Assembly (NCBI RefSeq): GCF_009928415.1
Contig: NZ_JAABNN010000001.1
Span: 27,995 to 91,994 of the forward strand
Source: Bacillus sp. USDA818B3_A
GTDB taxonomy: Bacteria; Bacillota; Bacilli; Bacillales; Cytobacillaceae
Reading direction: 5' to 3'
DNA: 64,000 nt
The stretch's first letter is position 1. Each line of letters starts with the position of its first letter. The position numbers were made by a program, and so were the translations under genes. Below are positions 18,284 through 28,627 of this stretch, in pieces. A model generated the notes under the pieces. That model worked only from the letters and a program-made list of their open reading frames with translations, did not search any database and had not been told where the DNA came from.

Positions 18284-18985
18284 TTATCTTAACTTCGCTT
18301 TAATGGTTTCACTCAAATATCCCTTATCCCGATGATACAAAATAACAGCAACAACTAAAACTCCCCCAGCGATATAAATAGATGAATTCCCAATATAAGT
18401 GGTTGAAAAGGTACCTGCCAACGCACCGAATATAAATGAAAGAATAATGACAAAAAATTCTTTAAATTGTTTTCTCGCTTCAGGATTATGTTCCTTTATT
18501 GCCAAATAAGCCGCTTGAGTCGCCGTCCGAAGGTTGCCTGTAGTCATTGTGGAATTGTAAGCCCATTTGTCTATTTTATTAAACGTAGAGATTTGTAAGG
18601 ATGAGACAAAGGCAATACATACGGTAACCACTATGTTAGGAACACTTTTCGGCAACAAACCCACAGTAATTAATACCAAACATTCCAGAATCAGAATGGA
18701 CCTGCGATAGCTATGTAATACATCTCGCAGATGAGGTATTTTAACCATTTCTGACACCAACACTCCCATAATAAATGCCATAATGGGTGGAATAAAATGC
18801 AAAGAGGCACTCCAATCCTTATTTGCTGCTTTTACAGCAAGCAGGACCATATTACCCGTTTGCGCATTCGCAAACACTCCATCTCGGCTGATAAACGTAT
18901 AAGCATCCAAAAAGCCGCCAACGATTGCCAACAAAACACCTAAATAGATGGAATTGGATGATAACGACGGGATTTTAACTTTCAT
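18284..18985 (-). CDS. YoaK/DUF1275-family membrane protein
   Basis: A 233-residue protein with about six hydrophobic segments. The family hallmark lies early in the protein: GGFLDAYTFISRDGVFANAQTGN, glycine-rich with FANAQTGN. A second conserved patch (NSTMTTGNLR) lies in the middle. The DUF1275 family is widespread, and I know of no firmly established function. It is monocistronic. Confidence 0.88.
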   Translation of the reverse strand: MKVKIPSLSSNSIYLGVLLAIVGGFLDAYTFISRDGVFANAQTGNMVLLAVKAANKDWSASLHFIPPIMAFIMGVLVSEMVKIPHLRDVLHSYRRSILILECLVLITVGLLPKSVPNIVVTVCIAFVSSLQISTFNKIDKWAYNSTMTTGNLRTATQAAYLAIKEHNPEARKQFKEFFVIILSFIFGALAGTFSTTYIGNSSIYIAGGVLVVAVILYHRDKGYLSETIKAKLR

Positions 18986-19219
18986 TTTATCACCTTATTT
19001 CTTTTTACCAGCGTACTTTCTCTTATTTTTCCAACATTAAACCTATTATTTTATTAAATAGCTTTTTCTGTGCAAGAAATTACTATTCCTCTAAAAGCAA
19101 ATTAAATAATCTATCCGTCAATTTCTTAATCCTCCTTCATATCTATCTAAAAAAAAATATTAACATGATTGAATCACAAAAGTGAAATTTTTTAAACAAT
19201 TAAAATCACACTAGCTAAA

Positions 19220-19259
19220 AAAGCAGGTACTGCGCTATTTCTAGCCCAATACCTGCTTT
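19220..19259. terminator. Terminator of fbp
   Basis: AAAGCAGGTA/TACCTGCTTT arms with a 20-nt loop lie 15 bp beyond the fbp stop. Confidence 0.75.
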
Positions 19260-19273
19260 AATAAGAATGTTTA

Positions 19274-21205
19274 TTAATTCAGATAACGATATTCCCTCAA
19301 AGAATTCAAAACAGCAATCTCTTCCAATAGGTCCTTGCCAATATTCGTTTCTCGTACCGTTTTTCTCACCAATTCTTTATCGACTACTCTTTTAACAGAC
19401 AATACATCCGTACCATGACATAATACATCTTCTTTTGAATGAAACTGTTTGTGTGCAGCCAATTGCATTCCGTAGGAATTAAATAGCAATGTGTATCCGG
19501 CTATACCTGTGACCGATTGATAAGGCTTAGAGAAACCGCCATCGATGACAATCATTTTTCCATTCGCTTTAATCGGATCCTCTCCCTCAATCTCTTTCAC
19601 TGGAGTATGGCCGTTTATAATATGGCCCTGCTCAGGGTCAAGATCAAACTCAGCAAGGATCTTTTTACACATTTCTTCCTTCTCGCGTAAATAATAGTAA
19701 GGGTTCTTTCTCTCCTTATGGGTTTCCTTTTCCTTAATAAAGTACCTTTCAAAAGTGGTCATTTCTCTTTTTCCAAACAGAGATGAATATTGTCCGGTCC
19801 ATAAATACCAAACCATATCTGTTGCAAGGTCATCTGTCATTTCCGGGTGGTCAAACGCATATCGTAAATAATTTTCAAACTTATCCAGTAATTCACGGCC
19901 GGCATACGTTTTATTTTCAATCACCATTTTTTCATAATTTCCTTCTTCATCTAAAGGAATACACCCATGAATCAACAAGTTTCCGTTATATTTCAAATAA
20001 AGGCTGCCTTTTTTCATGAGGAAATTCATATGTCTTGCCAGCTTTTCGGAATGCTGTACGGAAAACAATAATTTTTCTATTACTTGTTTTTCTTCCTCTA
20101 ATAATTGATCGGGCTGCTCTGGATTAACGGTTGCAAAGCAAGTATTGACTAGTGGGTAGGTTTTCCCTTGTATCGTTATTTCGTTCTTCTCATAATCTAT
20201 TTTCTCTAGTAATAGCCTTTCTGACATATTAAAATTCGGGCGCCTCTTGATGATCGGGATTTCCAGTTTGAACTGAATCATCGCAATGGCTTGATGAATT
20301 TTCGTAATTTGCAGCTGTTCATGACTAGACAGTTTTTTATCGGAATGAACCTTAGGTCTGAACGCTGGATTGTCTTTATAGTACTTTTCCGCCAGATTCA
20401 GTAAGGGTCTTAGATTGATTCCATAAACGTCTTCAATAATATCGAGATTGTCGTATCTCGCACAAATACGAATGATATTAGCTAAACATACCTTTGATCC
20501 AGCAAAGGCACCTAACCAGAGAGCATCGTGATTGCCCCACTGTATATCGACGGAGTGATAATTAATTAGTGTATCCATAATTTTATCAGGCTCGGGTCCA
20601 CGATCGTAAATATCTCCTACTACATGGAGATGGTCGACTACTAATCTCTGCGTCGTATAGGCAAGACCAATGATCAGCTTATCAGCCTGTCCTAAGGAAA
20701 TAATCTGTTGGACAATCTTTGAATAATAATCATTCTTATTGGTCGAATCATTTTTTTTGTAAAGCAGCTCTTCAATGATATAGACAAACGGACTCGGTAA
20801 GGCTTTCCGTACTTTAGAGCGTGTATATTTAGAGGACGCAAAAGAAATGAGCTGAACCATGCGTTCAATCATTTCTGTGTACCATTTGTTTAATTCTAGT
20901 TCACTATAAAAATGATTTTTTATTAACTGCAGTTTTTCTTCTGGATAATAAATTAATGTAGCAAATTCATTCCTCTGGTTTTCCGATAATATATATTGAA
21001 ATAGGTCATTGATTTTTTCTTTTACTTTCCCTGAACCATTTCTTAATACATGTTGAAAAGCTTGATATTCCCCATGTAAATCACTGACAAAATGTTCAGT
21101 CCCCTTTGGTAGATTTAGAATGGCTTCGAGATTAATAATTTCATTTACGATACTTTCTGCACTATCATATTTTCGGGCCAGTAAGTCTAGGTATTTTGTG
21201 TTCAA
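19274..21205 (-). CDS. fbp: Fructose-1,6-bisphosphatase, class III
   Basis: A 643-residue enzyme converting fructose-1,6-bisphosphate to fructose-6-phosphate in gluconeogenesis. The class III (Firmicute) type has a metallophosphoesterase core, seen here as [11 protein letters not shown] near residue 44, then [32 protein letters not shown] and NGHTPVKE, which supply the metal ligands. Length agrees with the roughly 640-670 residue family. Gluconeogenic pckA also lies in this window but is not adjacent. Confidence 0.96.
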   Translation of the reverse strand: MNTKYLDLLARKYDSAESIVNEIINLEAILNLPKGTEHFVSDLHGEYQAFQHVLRNGSGKVKEKINDLFQYILSENQRNEFATLIYYPEEKLQLIKNHFYSELELNKWYTEMIERMVQLISFASSKYTRSKVRKALPSPFVYIIEELLYKKNDSTNKNDYYSKIVQQIISLGQADKLIIGLAYTTQRLVVDHLHVVGDIYDRGPEPDKIMDTLINYHSVDIQWGNHDALWLGAFAGSKVCLANIIRICARYDNLDIIEDVYGINLRPLLNLAEKYYKDNPAFRPKVHSDKKLSSHEQLQITKIHQAIAMIQFKLEIPIIKRRPNFNMSERLLLEKIDYEKNEITIQGKTYPLVNTCFATVNPEQPDQLLEEEKQVIEKLLFSVQHSEKLARHMNFLMKKGSLYLKYNGNLLIHGCIPLDEEGNYEKMVIENKTYAGRELLDKFENYLRYAFDHPEMTDDLATDMVWYLWTGQYSSLFGKREMTTFERYFIKEKETHKERKNPYYYLREKEEMCKKILAEFDLDPEQGHIINGHTPVKEIEGEDPIKANGKMIVIDGGFSKPYQSVTGIAGYTLLFNSYGMQLAAHKQFHSKEDVLCHGTDVLSVKRVVDKELVRKTVRETNIGKDLLEEIAVLNSLREYRYLN

Positions 21206-21388
21206 AAATATGTATCTCCTTTCAAGATGCTTGGTCTTTTTCTAAATTATCAAATATCAATAATTCTATTATAAGGGAAAAATAAAATAAATTTACTATT
21301 TTCATAGATATTTTTATTGTCCTTATTTGCTATAAAAGAAAACAGCCCTAGTACATCAAGTATGTAGAAAGAATCTCGGGTAATAAAA

Positions 21389-21433
21389 AGAACCTGTATC
21401 ATCGATTACAAAGTAATGGACGATACAGGCTCT
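21389..21433. terminator. Terminator after the SpoIID-domain gene
   Basis: AGAACCTGTATC/GATACAGGCTCT arms, with one mismatch, lie about 35 bp beyond the stop codon at 21469. The T-tail is weak, so the assignment is moderate. Confidence 0.6.
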
Positions 21434-21468
21434 TAGATTATTTCTATCAAATGATTTAACAGCTCCGA

Positions 21469-23841
21469 TTAATTACGGACGTTTATTTTTACGCTTTTCA
21501 CAACAGTGACAGAACCATCTTTCCCTGTCTCTCGAACAGTAAGCTGGTGCTGCCCTTTGGAGAGAATTCGAGTATTCAGGGTATATTGGTAGCCTGAATT
21601 CGCATTATTATATTTTGGATACTTTTTTAGGACATCCGCACGGTTATATCCATACTTAGCTGTACCTATCCTTTTTCCATCAATGAATACTTCTATTTTG
21701 GATACACCGCTGCCATCCAGATACCATCCCTTGATATTCGTATTGCCTTTCAGGGCTGATCCTGCAGCTGGGCTATCCAAAGAACCTTTGCCTGGCAAGT
21801 TTTTCACATTTACTTTTCTTGTAAGATCTGTGACCTTGCCATTTTCCCCTGTTTCTCGAACGGTAAGGGTATGTGACCCTTCCGTTAGAACCGTTGTATT
21901 AAGAGTGTATTGATAGCCTGAGTTTGCATTTTGATATTGTGGATACGCCTTTTTGACATCGGCACGATAACTACCATATTTTGCGCTGCCTAAGACTTTC
22001 CCATCCACCAGTACTTGAACTTTAGCAACACCGCTGCCATCTAAGAACCAGCCCTTAAGCAAGTTATTTCCTTTTATGACACTTCCATTCGCAGGGGCAT
22101 CGAGATACCCTTTAGCAGGCAGTGACACGACTACTGGATCATTTTTTACAGGTGTTGCAGCAGCCTTACTCACCGAGACATTTTGCAGATAGGAAGAACG
22201 GTTGTTACTTGAATCGATCGTAATAATTCCAAAAGAATAGACGCCATTCGGAAGTGCGGAAACATCATAAGTTAAATGAAAATCCCCAGCTTTTTGCGAA
22301 CTATTTTGTAACAAATTGGAAAGTATTGTTCCTTGTGAATTTTTCACATAAACAGTCATCCTTGAAGCTTCATTTACACGGTAATTAACCGAAATTTGAT
22401 TCGACTGTTCCGTATAAGCAGAATTCACATTTGAAATGCTTGGTGCAATTGTATCCATAACTGGAGCAGGATTTACTACGGTGGTATTACTTTCGTCTAT
22501 TGAATTATCTGAAGGACTTGGAGCCGTACTTGCCGGCAGATCGTTATTCGTTAACGAAGTTCCAGGGTAATAAAACGTTAGGATATCTTTGTAACTACGT
22601 CCCTGGTCTGCCATTACTTTTGCACCCCATTGACTCATACCCACACCATGACCATTTCCCAAACCATTTACTGTATAGGAAGTATTGTTTGAGCTAAAAT
22701 TAGAAACTAGATAACTTTTCATGTTGTTGATTCCGACCATTGCTCGAATCTTTGAAGCACTAGTGTTGACATAAGATAAGGTGTTCACTTTGATTTGATC
22801 ATTTTCAATCACGAATTGACCAGTTGTCTTATCTTTTAAAAAGAATTGTATGCTGATATTCGCGTATTTTACTCGATTTCCGCTGGTTTTATTTGTTGAA
22901 AAAGAGAACGCAGGAATGGAAATGATTTTAATATCTTTATTGGAATAACCATTTTGAACCATCCAATTTTTAAAATTAATCATCAGGGAGGAATCATTTT
23001 CCTTAACAGAATTCCACCAATTTTGAGGATTTGCTAAATCTAAAGAGGTTGTATCAATTTGGGTTTTCTTAAAAGTAAAACCCCAAGGAACTTTTGTATC
23101 GTAAGGATCTTGTTTAATCGGAAACATTGGTAATGGCGTTCCGCCCCAAACATTCGCATTTGATTCGGTTATGCCGCCATTACTGGCAGAGTAGAATGCA
23201 TCAATCGCTTTCCCGCCATAAGTCAGATATTGGGAATTTGTTTCTTCCACAGCTGCTGTGCTGTTGCTATACCAGGAGTAGCCTCCATACGCTTGGTAGT
23301 TAACCGTATCATCCATATTGGTGCTTGATTGATATCGAACCGCATAAGTCCGTGCTGCAACTGCTTGTGCTTTTAATGCTTCTTTATTCCAGGATGCCAT
23401 CATTTCAAATGGAACGACACCTTTCAAATAATCCTCTAACGGAAGGGTATTAATCGGTCGAACATAGGTATTATTTTCAATTACAAAGTTCATACTACCT
23501 AAGTAAGGACGATTGTTAATGATAATATAATTGTTGGTTCCGTAAAGTTTTGGTACCGTAGAAAGTTTCATACTAGTGGATTTTAGTAATCCATTTTCAT
23601 ACAAAGCGATCGCGTTATTTTCCGCTTTTACCGTATATGTTTTCCCCTCAACTAATGAAAAGTTGGCATCGGTAATGGTGTATTCTCCTTTTACCTGGAT
23701 GGTTAGTTGAGTCTGGCTGCCTAGATAATTTTTCAATTTAACTGATATGAATGGGACTTCGCTTGCATCTGCAATCATTAAGAGATTGTTAGATGAAAAT
23801 AGTAATAGAGTTCCCAATAGCATGATGAAGACCTTCTTCAA
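21469..23841 (-). CDS. Secreted SpoIID/LytB-domain protein with two C-terminal repeat domains
   Basis: A 790-residue exported protein. A signal peptide covers about residues 1-27. A SpoIID/amidase-enhancer domain follows, with LEDYLKGVVPFEMMASW near 136-151, KAQAVAARTYA near 157-167 and GHGVGMSQWGA near 400. A linker and an Ig-like stretch (about 460-560) lead to two homologous repeats of about 107 residues (575-681 and 682-790). Both repeats share KGW(F/Y)LDGSGV, RADV and NANSGYQYTLNT. SpoIID is a peptidoglycan lytic transglycosylase; LytB-type relatives stimulate amidases. The length, export signal and repeats suggest a wall-associated enzyme, not the sporulation SpoIID itself. Confidence 0.88.
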   Translation of the reverse strand: MKKVFIMLLGTLLLFSSNNLLMIADASEVPFISVKLKNYLGSQTQLTIQVKGEYTITDANFSLVEGKTYTVKAENNAIALYENGLLKSTSMKLSTVPKLYGTNNYIIINNRPYLGSMNFVIENNTYVRPINTLPLEDYLKGVVPFEMMASWNKEALKAQAVAARTYAVRYQSSTNMDDTVNYQAYGGYSWYSNSTAAVEETNSQYLTYGGKAIDAFYSASNGGITESNANVWGGTPLPMFPIKQDPYDTKVPWGFTFKKTQIDTTSLDLANPQNWWNSVKENDSSLMINFKNWMVQNGYSNKDIKIISIPAFSFSTNKTSGNRVKYANISIQFFLKDKTTGQFVIENDQIKVNTLSYVNTSASKIRAMVGINNMKSYLVSNFSSNNTSYTVNGLGNGHGVGMSQWGAKVMADQGRSYKDILTFYYPGTSLTNNDLPASTAPSPSDNSIDESNTTVVNPAPVMDTIAPSISNVNSAYTEQSNQISVNYRVNEASRMTVYVKNSQGTILSNLLQNSSQKAGDFHLTYDVSALPNGVYSFGIITIDSSNNRSSYLQNVSVSKAAATPVKNDPVVVSLPAKGYLDAPANGSVIKGNNLLKGWFLDGSGVAKVQVLVDGKVLGSAKYGSYRADVKKAYPQYQNANSGYQYTLNTTVLTEGSHTLTVRETGENGKVTDLTRKVNVKNLPGKGSLDSPAAGSALKGNTNIKGWYLDGSGVSKIEVFIDGKRIGTAKYGYNRADVLKKYPKYNNANSGYQYTLNTRILSKGQHQLTVRETGKDGSVTVVKSVKINVRN

Positions 23842-24021
23842 ACTCGCATTCTCCCCCTCTTAGTTAACCTAATGTAATTGTTTTGTAACAATCATGTTAT
23901 AAATATATAAATTTAATAGGATTGTAACAATGGATATTGCTTTCCACATTTGGGGAAAATTTCCCTGCTCTCTCTACATATCAATTGTTTATAAAATGTC
24001 TACAGCAAATATTGGAAATAG

Positions 24022-24050
24022 TTTAAGATTTCGTAGGAGATTGTTATAAT
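24022..24050 (+). promoter_or_regulatory. Probable SigA promoter of the acyl carrier protein gene
   Basis: A perfect TATAAT (24045-24050) lies 17 bp after TTTAAG (a weak -35), about 30 bp upstream of the start codon. Confidence 0.55.
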
Positions 24051-24081
24051 AGTGGTTATGAAAAAGATAGGAGGATGCCCT

Positions 24082-24309
24082 ATGACTACTTTTGAAAAGT
24101 TAAAACCAATTATTGCAGACCAACTGGGTGTCAATATGGAGACTATTAGACCAGAAGCATCGTTTAAAGATGATTTCGAAGCTGATTCGCTGGATATGGT
24201 GAACTTAACGATGGAAATTGAAGATGAATTCGCAATCGAAATTAGTGACAAAGTTGCAGCAACGCTTCAAACTGTCGGAGATGTTGTTAATTTTATTGAA
24301 AAACGTTAA
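24082..24309 (+). CDS. Stand-alone acyl carrier protein
   Basis: A 75-residue acidic carrier protein. The phosphopantetheine site is EADSLDMV, with Ser37 as the modified residue, followed by the typical MEIEDEFAIEIS helix. The start is fixed by GGAGG 7 nt upstream of ATG 24082. It has its own promoter and terminator and is not beside fabG, rnc or other fatty-acid genes, so it is probably an extra ACP and not the housekeeping acpP. The acyl chain and partner enzymes are unknown. Confidence 0.9.
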   Translation: MTTFEKLKPIIADQLGVNMETIRPEASFKDDFEADSLDMVNLTMEIEDEFAIEISDKVAATLQTVGDVVNFIEKR

Positions 24310-24323
24310 AGCTCCCCAATAGA

Positions 24324-24360
24324 AAAAGGGTATCCATCCATTAAGGAAGGGTACCCTTTT
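24324..24360. terminator. Terminator between ACP and a convergent small gene
   Basis: AAAAGGGTA/TACCCTTTT arms with a 19-nt loop lie between convergent genes. Confidence 0.75.
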
Positions 24361-24364
24361 CCTA

Positions 24365-24571
24365 TTAATAATTATAATCTCTTTTGTTGTCCAAGTTCGG
24401 TTTAATGAAATCAGAATAAGAATCAAGCCCTTCTTCATTTTCTTTCATTTGATTAATCTTCTCTCGAGTATATCTATTGGTATAAAACAACAATAGAAGC
24501 AACAAAGCTAAACAACCGCTAATGACCAACAAGAAATATTGAACCCAAGTCCCAACATCTAAAAATTCCAT
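24365..24571 (-). CDS. Small single-pass membrane protein, unknown
   Basis: A 68-residue protein. One transmembrane segment (about residues 10-30) is followed by a charged cytoplasmic tail rich in lysine, glutamate and aspartate. A GAGGGT ribosome site precedes the ATG. I do not recognise it. It lies between the ACP gene and yteA, convergent with the former. Confidence 0.6.
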   Translation of the reverse strand: MEFLDVGTWVQYFLLVISGCLALLLLLLFYTNRYTREKINQMKENEEGLDSYSDFIKPNLDNKRDYNY

Positions 24572-24775
24572 TTAAACTACCCTCTTTCATATGGACTTTT
24601 CCTTGTCACTTTTACTTTTATTAGCCTATTATTTATCATTTATATACCCAAAAAACAGTAGATGAATCATGTCATTTTACATATTTCGAGATCTATTAAG
24701 TGTGTTTTATAAAAAAATATATAGGGTATTACTTTAAGAGATTAATTGCCATTATATATGAGGATGTGAATAACA

Positions 24776-25531
24776 ATGCTTACTGCAAACCAGCTTACTA
24801 GCTTAAAAAAGAGACTCGAGGAGGAAAAACAGACAATACAGAGTCAAATAGATATGAACCGTGATCAGGATACGAACCTACAGGAAACGGTCGGTGAATT
24901 ATCGGCTTATGACAATCATCCTGCTGACATGGGGACAGAATTATTTGATCGTGCTCGAGATTTAGCCTTAGAGGAACATCATTATAAAGAACTCAATAAT
25001 ATAAATACCGCACTGGAGGCAATGGAAAAAGGGATCTATGGAAAATGTCAGGTTTGTGAGGATAAAATTCCTTTCGAAAGGCTGGAAGTCCTGCCTTCAA
25101 CCCTATATTGTGTCGATCACTCCCCAGAAGTATCTGGCGGAAATCATCGCCCGGTGGAGGAAGACATCATAGAGCCGCCAAAGGTTAATTCCTTTAGTCG
25201 TGAACCGAAAAATGGTGTGATCGATACACAAGATAGTTTTCAGGAAGTAGCCCAGTTTGGCACCTCCGAAACTCCCTCCGACCTAGTTGGGGATTACACT
25301 AGTTATAATGAAATGTATGACCATGGAATAAACGAAGAATCCTATGCAGAGGATTACGAAACTTATACTGCCACAGACATCAATGGCAAGAAAAAAACTG
25401 TTTTGCCTTCCAGAAAGATGGATGAATACAAAGAGCTTCTCGATAAAAAAGGGATAGATTCCAAAATTGGAGATATTCCATATAAATACAGTGATAGTTA
25501 TCTGGATGATAAGAAAACAGAGACTAAATAG
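24776..25531 (+). CDS. yteA: YteA-family TraR/DksA-type zinc-finger protein
   Basis: A 251-residue protein. A coiled-coil N-terminus (about 1-35) leads into a DksA-like region with a zinc-finger segment, YGKCQVCEDKIPFERLEVLP, where a CxxC pair is followed by a later Cys and His (YCVDHS). The C-terminal half is acidic and likely disordered. YteA homologues in bacilli are linked to sporulation, but their molecular role is not firmly known. It has its own terminator. Confidence 0.85.
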   Translation: MLTANQLTSLKKRLEEEKQTIQSQIDMNRDQDTNLQETVGELSAYDNHPADMGTELFDRARDLALEEHHYKELNNINTALEAMEKGIYGKCQVCEDKIPFERLEVLPSTLYCVDHSPEVSGGNHRPVEEDIIEPPKVNSFSREPKNGVIDTQDSFQEVAQFGTSETPSDLVGDYTSYNEMYDHGINEESYAEDYETYTATDINGKKKTVLPSRKMDEYKELLDKKGIDSKIGDIPYKYSDSYLDDKKTETK

Positions 25532-25586
25532 TTTTTTATATTGCAGTGTTTTCACCAGGTGCCAGATAACCTCTACTATAAAATAC

Positions 25587-25625
25587 GGCGAGGTTGTTCT
25601 CTTCTAAAAGAAGAACAACCTCGCC
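25587..25625. terminator. Terminator of yteA
   Basis: A perfect 14-bp stem (GGCGAGGTTGTTCT with its complement) and an 11-nt loop lie 56 bp beyond the yteA stop. It can also serve the convergent DMT gene. Confidence 0.8.
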
Positions 25626-25680
25626 ATTATTGTTCACTGCCAAATGTGGGAGCAGCATAAAACGTTAAGGTGCCGCGTTA

Positions 25681-26580
25681 CTAAACTGTTCCCTTGTTTT
25701 TTACCAACATTGGTTTAATTTCAACTTCCATCATAAGAATTGAAAGCAGTATAATCGTTCCGCCAACAACTAACTTAAGGGTAAATGGTTCAAACCCAAA
25801 AGTGATTGAAAAAATACTTCCAAAAACGGATTCAAGCATCATAATCAGCCCTGCTGATGTGGCAGAGGTATGCTTTTGTGCGATAACCTGTAACGTTTGT
25901 CCGACAAATGAACATATGATTCCCATGTATAACAATGGAACAAGCGCATCAGACCAATGAATATCAGAAAACTGACCTTTTTCAGCTATTAAATAAAAAA
26001 TGAATCCACCTACTGATTGTACAGCAGCCAGCATAAACGCTACCACACTAAAGTCAGCTGTACTCGCACTATATCCAAGATAAACAATCGAACCGGCATA
26101 AAAAAATGCACAGATAAGGGTGCAGATGTCTCCAACATTGATGGAAATCTCTTCGCTCATTATTCCCGTCATAATGACCATTCCGATTAAACATATTCCT
26201 ATAGAAACCAAGCTCTTGGCCTGAAACTTTTTCCCGTAAATAGTCCAAGCGATAAAAGGAACGATCACCACATAGGTTGCAGAAATAAAGGCATTATTCG
26301 ATGGAGTCGTATAGATGACACCAATCGTTTGTGTAATAAATCCGCCAAAGTTAAGCAATCCGGCAATAAGGCCAACCTTAAAGTCTTTGAAGGACATTTT
26401 AACAATTTTTTTATAAAAAAACAGCAGCACACACACAACAAATAGCAAACCTCTAGCAAAATTTATCAAACCCGCAGACACATTTGCATCTAAAGCTATT
26501 TTGGTTACCACAAATCCTGATCCCCAAAATACGGATGTAATCAATAGCAGGATGTTTGCCATTGATTTTGTCATTTTCAT
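25681..26580 (-). CDS. DMT-superfamily (EamA) transporter
   Basis: A 299-residue membrane protein with about ten hydrophobic segments arranged as two EamA repeats. The first contains VFWGSGFVVTKIAL and TPSNNAFISATYVV. The second ends with MMLESVFGSIFSI. EamA proteins export amino acids, nucleosides or other metabolites. No substrate clue comes from the neighbours. Confidence 0.88.
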   Translation of the reverse strand: MKMTKSMANILLLITSVFWGSGFVVTKIALDANVSAGLINFARGLLFVVCVLLFFYKKIVKMSFKDFKVGLIAGLLNFGGFITQTIGVIYTTPSNNAFISATYVVIVPFIAWTIYGKKFQAKSLVSIGICLIGMVIMTGIMSEEISINVGDICTLICAFFYAGSIVYLGYSASTADFSVVAFMLAAVQSVGGFIFYLIAEKGQFSDIHWSDALVPLLYMGIICSFVGQTLQVIAQKHTSATSAGLIMMLESVFGSIFSITFGFEPFTLKLVVGGTIILLSILMMEVEIKPMLVKNKGTV

Positions 26581-26619
26581 AGATTTCTTTCTCCCCTTTT
26601 GTCCTCACTCACACAAAAA

Positions 26620-26648
26620 ATCCAACTCTCTCCTTTAAAGAGTTGGAT
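26620..26648. terminator. Terminator between AlkD-like and DMT genes
   Basis: ATCCAACTCT/AGAGTTGGAT arms with a 9-nt loop; the A-run before and the T-run after permit either direction. Confidence 0.75.
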
Positions 26649-26677
26649 CTTTTGTTACAAATATGAACGGTGTAACG

Positions 26678-27385
26678 CTAACACCTGACATATTTGCGTT
26701 TGAAACCAATCCTTCCTTTATCTATATCCTTTTGGATATTTTCTGAAGCAAGCAAAATACTGCTTTTTTTCTTTTCCCGTCTGATTTCCACAGGTCCTAC
26801 TGCCTTTGCCGTATCCACAGCCAGATCATGGAGCGGCAAATAGGAAACCCCGACCGTATAGAGAAAATTATTCATCGCGGATTTTGTTCGATCTGGAGAT
26901 TCATGAATAGTAGTTTCTACCTGCTTCAGCATCCTGGCAATCTTGCTTTCACTAAATTCGCTGTCTTTGCGGTTACCTAAAAGCCAGCAGTAACAGCTCC
27001 AGCCTGCCGACATTCTTAGTTCTTCCCCGCTTGCAATCCATTGATCGGCAACAGCTTGGGCAATATCGGTTTCAGATAATGTTACGGCAACTACATAATC
27101 AGACAGCATATAAAAATACGCCGCATCGATCCAGCGTTCGAAATCCGCCTCCGTCATGACCTTTGGGTCCGCAATGATTCCTGCAAAATACATGGCATCA
27201 TAGTTCCCTGTCGCGTAAAGCTGCTCGGCTAATGGCTGATTTTTTTTGATTTTCTTTGCCATCGGCTTCATTGCGCCTGTAGCCACTCCAAAAAGCGGTT
27301 CTTGAGCACCATTGCTTAAGTAAATCTTTTTAGTTCGTTCCTTGCCGATCGCTTCAAGTTCCTGCATCACTGTTTCGAAATCCAT
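26678..27385 (-). CDS. AlkD-like DNA alkylation repair protein
   Basis: A 235-residue, mostly helical protein with HEAT-like repeats of the AlkD/AlkC type. Recognisable parts are the N-terminal GVATGAMKPMAKKIKK and the DAMYFAGIIADP repeat. Family glycosylases remove 3- and 7-alkylpurines without base flipping. Catalysis depends on a tryptophan/aspartate pocket that I cannot place with certainty. Some family members lack activity, so enzymatic function is inferred. Confidence 0.75.
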   Translation of the reverse strand: MDFETVMQELEAIGKERTKKIYLSNGAQEPLFGVATGAMKPMAKKIKKNQPLAEQLYATGNYDAMYFAGIIADPKVMTEADFERWIDAAYFYMLSDYVVAVTLSETDIAQAVADQWIASGEELRMSAGWSCYCWLLGNRKDSEFSESKIARMLKQVETTIHESPDRTKSAMNNFLYTVGVSYLPLHDLAVDTAKAVGPVEIRREKKKSSILLASENIQKDIDKGRIGFKRKYVRC

Positions 27386-27445
27386 CGTTTTACACTTCCT
27401 TCCATCAACAATCAGATATTGCTGCGGGTTTCATTTCTATGTAAA

Positions 27446-27464
27446 AAACCGCCAGGAGGCGGCT
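27446..27464 (-). terminator. Terminator of the aldolase-like gene
   Basis: On the minus strand a GCCGCC-TCCT-GGCGG stem is followed by TTTTTT, 16 bp after the stop at 27480. Confidence 0.85.
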
Positions 27465-27479
27465 AATAAAGACATACCA

Positions 27480-28439
27480 TTACTTCGATGTTGTCGCTAA
27501 AGTGGCTTCAGGTGTTGTGACCTTATCATAAAAATCAACATAATTATCACGTTCAGCGCTGCTTCGGTAGGCCATGGCCACACGAGGATGTTCGTTAAGT
27601 ACACCAGAGATCATGTAAGGAATGATATAGCCCCACTCCCACTTTTCTCTCATTTCTACCATATGCTTCTCAATTATACCAAGGACCGGCCTTAGTTCAT
27701 AGCTAGTTTTTTGGATATAGCTAATGAGAAGTTCTGTGTTACAGTTACCCGCTGCACGGCCCATTCCATAAACCGATGAATCAAGGTAAGTTACGCCATT
27801 TTGAAAAGCAGTCAATGTATTGGCAAATGCTAACTGCATATTATTATGTGTATGAATTCCAAGCTGCTTGTTAGGAAGCAGGGACTGGAATTTCTTCACT
27901 TGATGGGCAATACCCGCAGGATCTAAGCTTCCAAAGGAGTCAACGATATAGACAACATCAACAGGACTTTCCTTTACCATTTCCATTGCTTCAATCAGCT
28001 GATGTTCAGGAACGCTCGACAAAGCCATAATGTTGAGTGAAGTCTCATATCCCAATTCGTGGAACATTTGTACAAGTTCTAAGCCCTTGTCCACTTCGCG
28101 GATATAGCAGGCCACCCGAATCATATCCAATACACTTTGCTCGCGGGGCAGGATGTCATTTGGATCCACTCGGCCGATATCAACTAGAGCTGATAGTTTG
28201 GTGAATTTTTTCTCAGGAATAATTTCTTTTAGGAATTGATCATCAAGAAATCTCCATGGATTAGGTTCTGTCGCATTAAGGAGTTTAGCAGAATTTTTGT
28301 AACCTATTTCCATATATTCCACACCGGCTGCACTTAATCCATTATATAAGTCCTGTACAAATTCGACACTGAAATCCCAATTGTTGACTAATCCTCCATC
28401 ACGAATCGTACAGTCTACTATTTTATTGTTATGTACCAT
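27480..28439 (-). CDS. Aldolase-type (HMGL-like, DRE-TIM) enzyme
   Basis: A 319-residue TIM-barrel protein of the HMG-CoA-lyase-like metal aldolase family. The opening VDCTIRDGGLVNNWDF carries the DRDGG-type metal/catalytic motif. Later LGIHTHNNMQLAFAN supplies the HxHN metal ligands, and GMGRAAGNCNTELL follows. Relatives include 4-hydroxy-2-oxovalerate aldolases and acyltransferases. Here the C-terminal communication domain of those enzymes is absent, and no dehydrogenase partner is adjacent, so the reaction is open. Confidence 0.82.
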   Translation of the reverse strand: MVHNNKIVDCTIRDGGLVNNWDFSVEFVQDLYNGLSAAGVEYMEIGYKNSAKLLNATEPNPWRFLDDQFLKEIIPEKKFTKLSALVDIGRVDPNDILPREQSVLDMIRVACYIREVDKGLELVQMFHELGYETSLNIMALSSVPEHQLIEAMEMVKESPVDVVYIVDSFGSLDPAGIAHQVKKFQSLLPNKQLGIHTHNNMQLAFANTLTAFQNGVTYLDSSVYGMGRAAGNCNTELLISYIQKTSYELRPVLGIIEKHMVEMREKWEWGYIIPYMISGVLNEHPRVAMAYRSSAERDNYVDFYDKVTTPEATLATTSK

Positions 28440-28627
28440 TTTGCCACTCCCCTTGTCATATGCTCATTCGTCATATTATTTGTTATATGAATGGTTTATA
28501 TCATGTTTTGATTCAAAGTGTCAAACTTATTTTTCAAAAAATGGCGAAAGTTCAAAACGCAATTAGAAGAATTAAACAAAAAGGTACATCACTTAGATAT
28601 AGCGTTTTACCTTGTTCAAGATCATGG

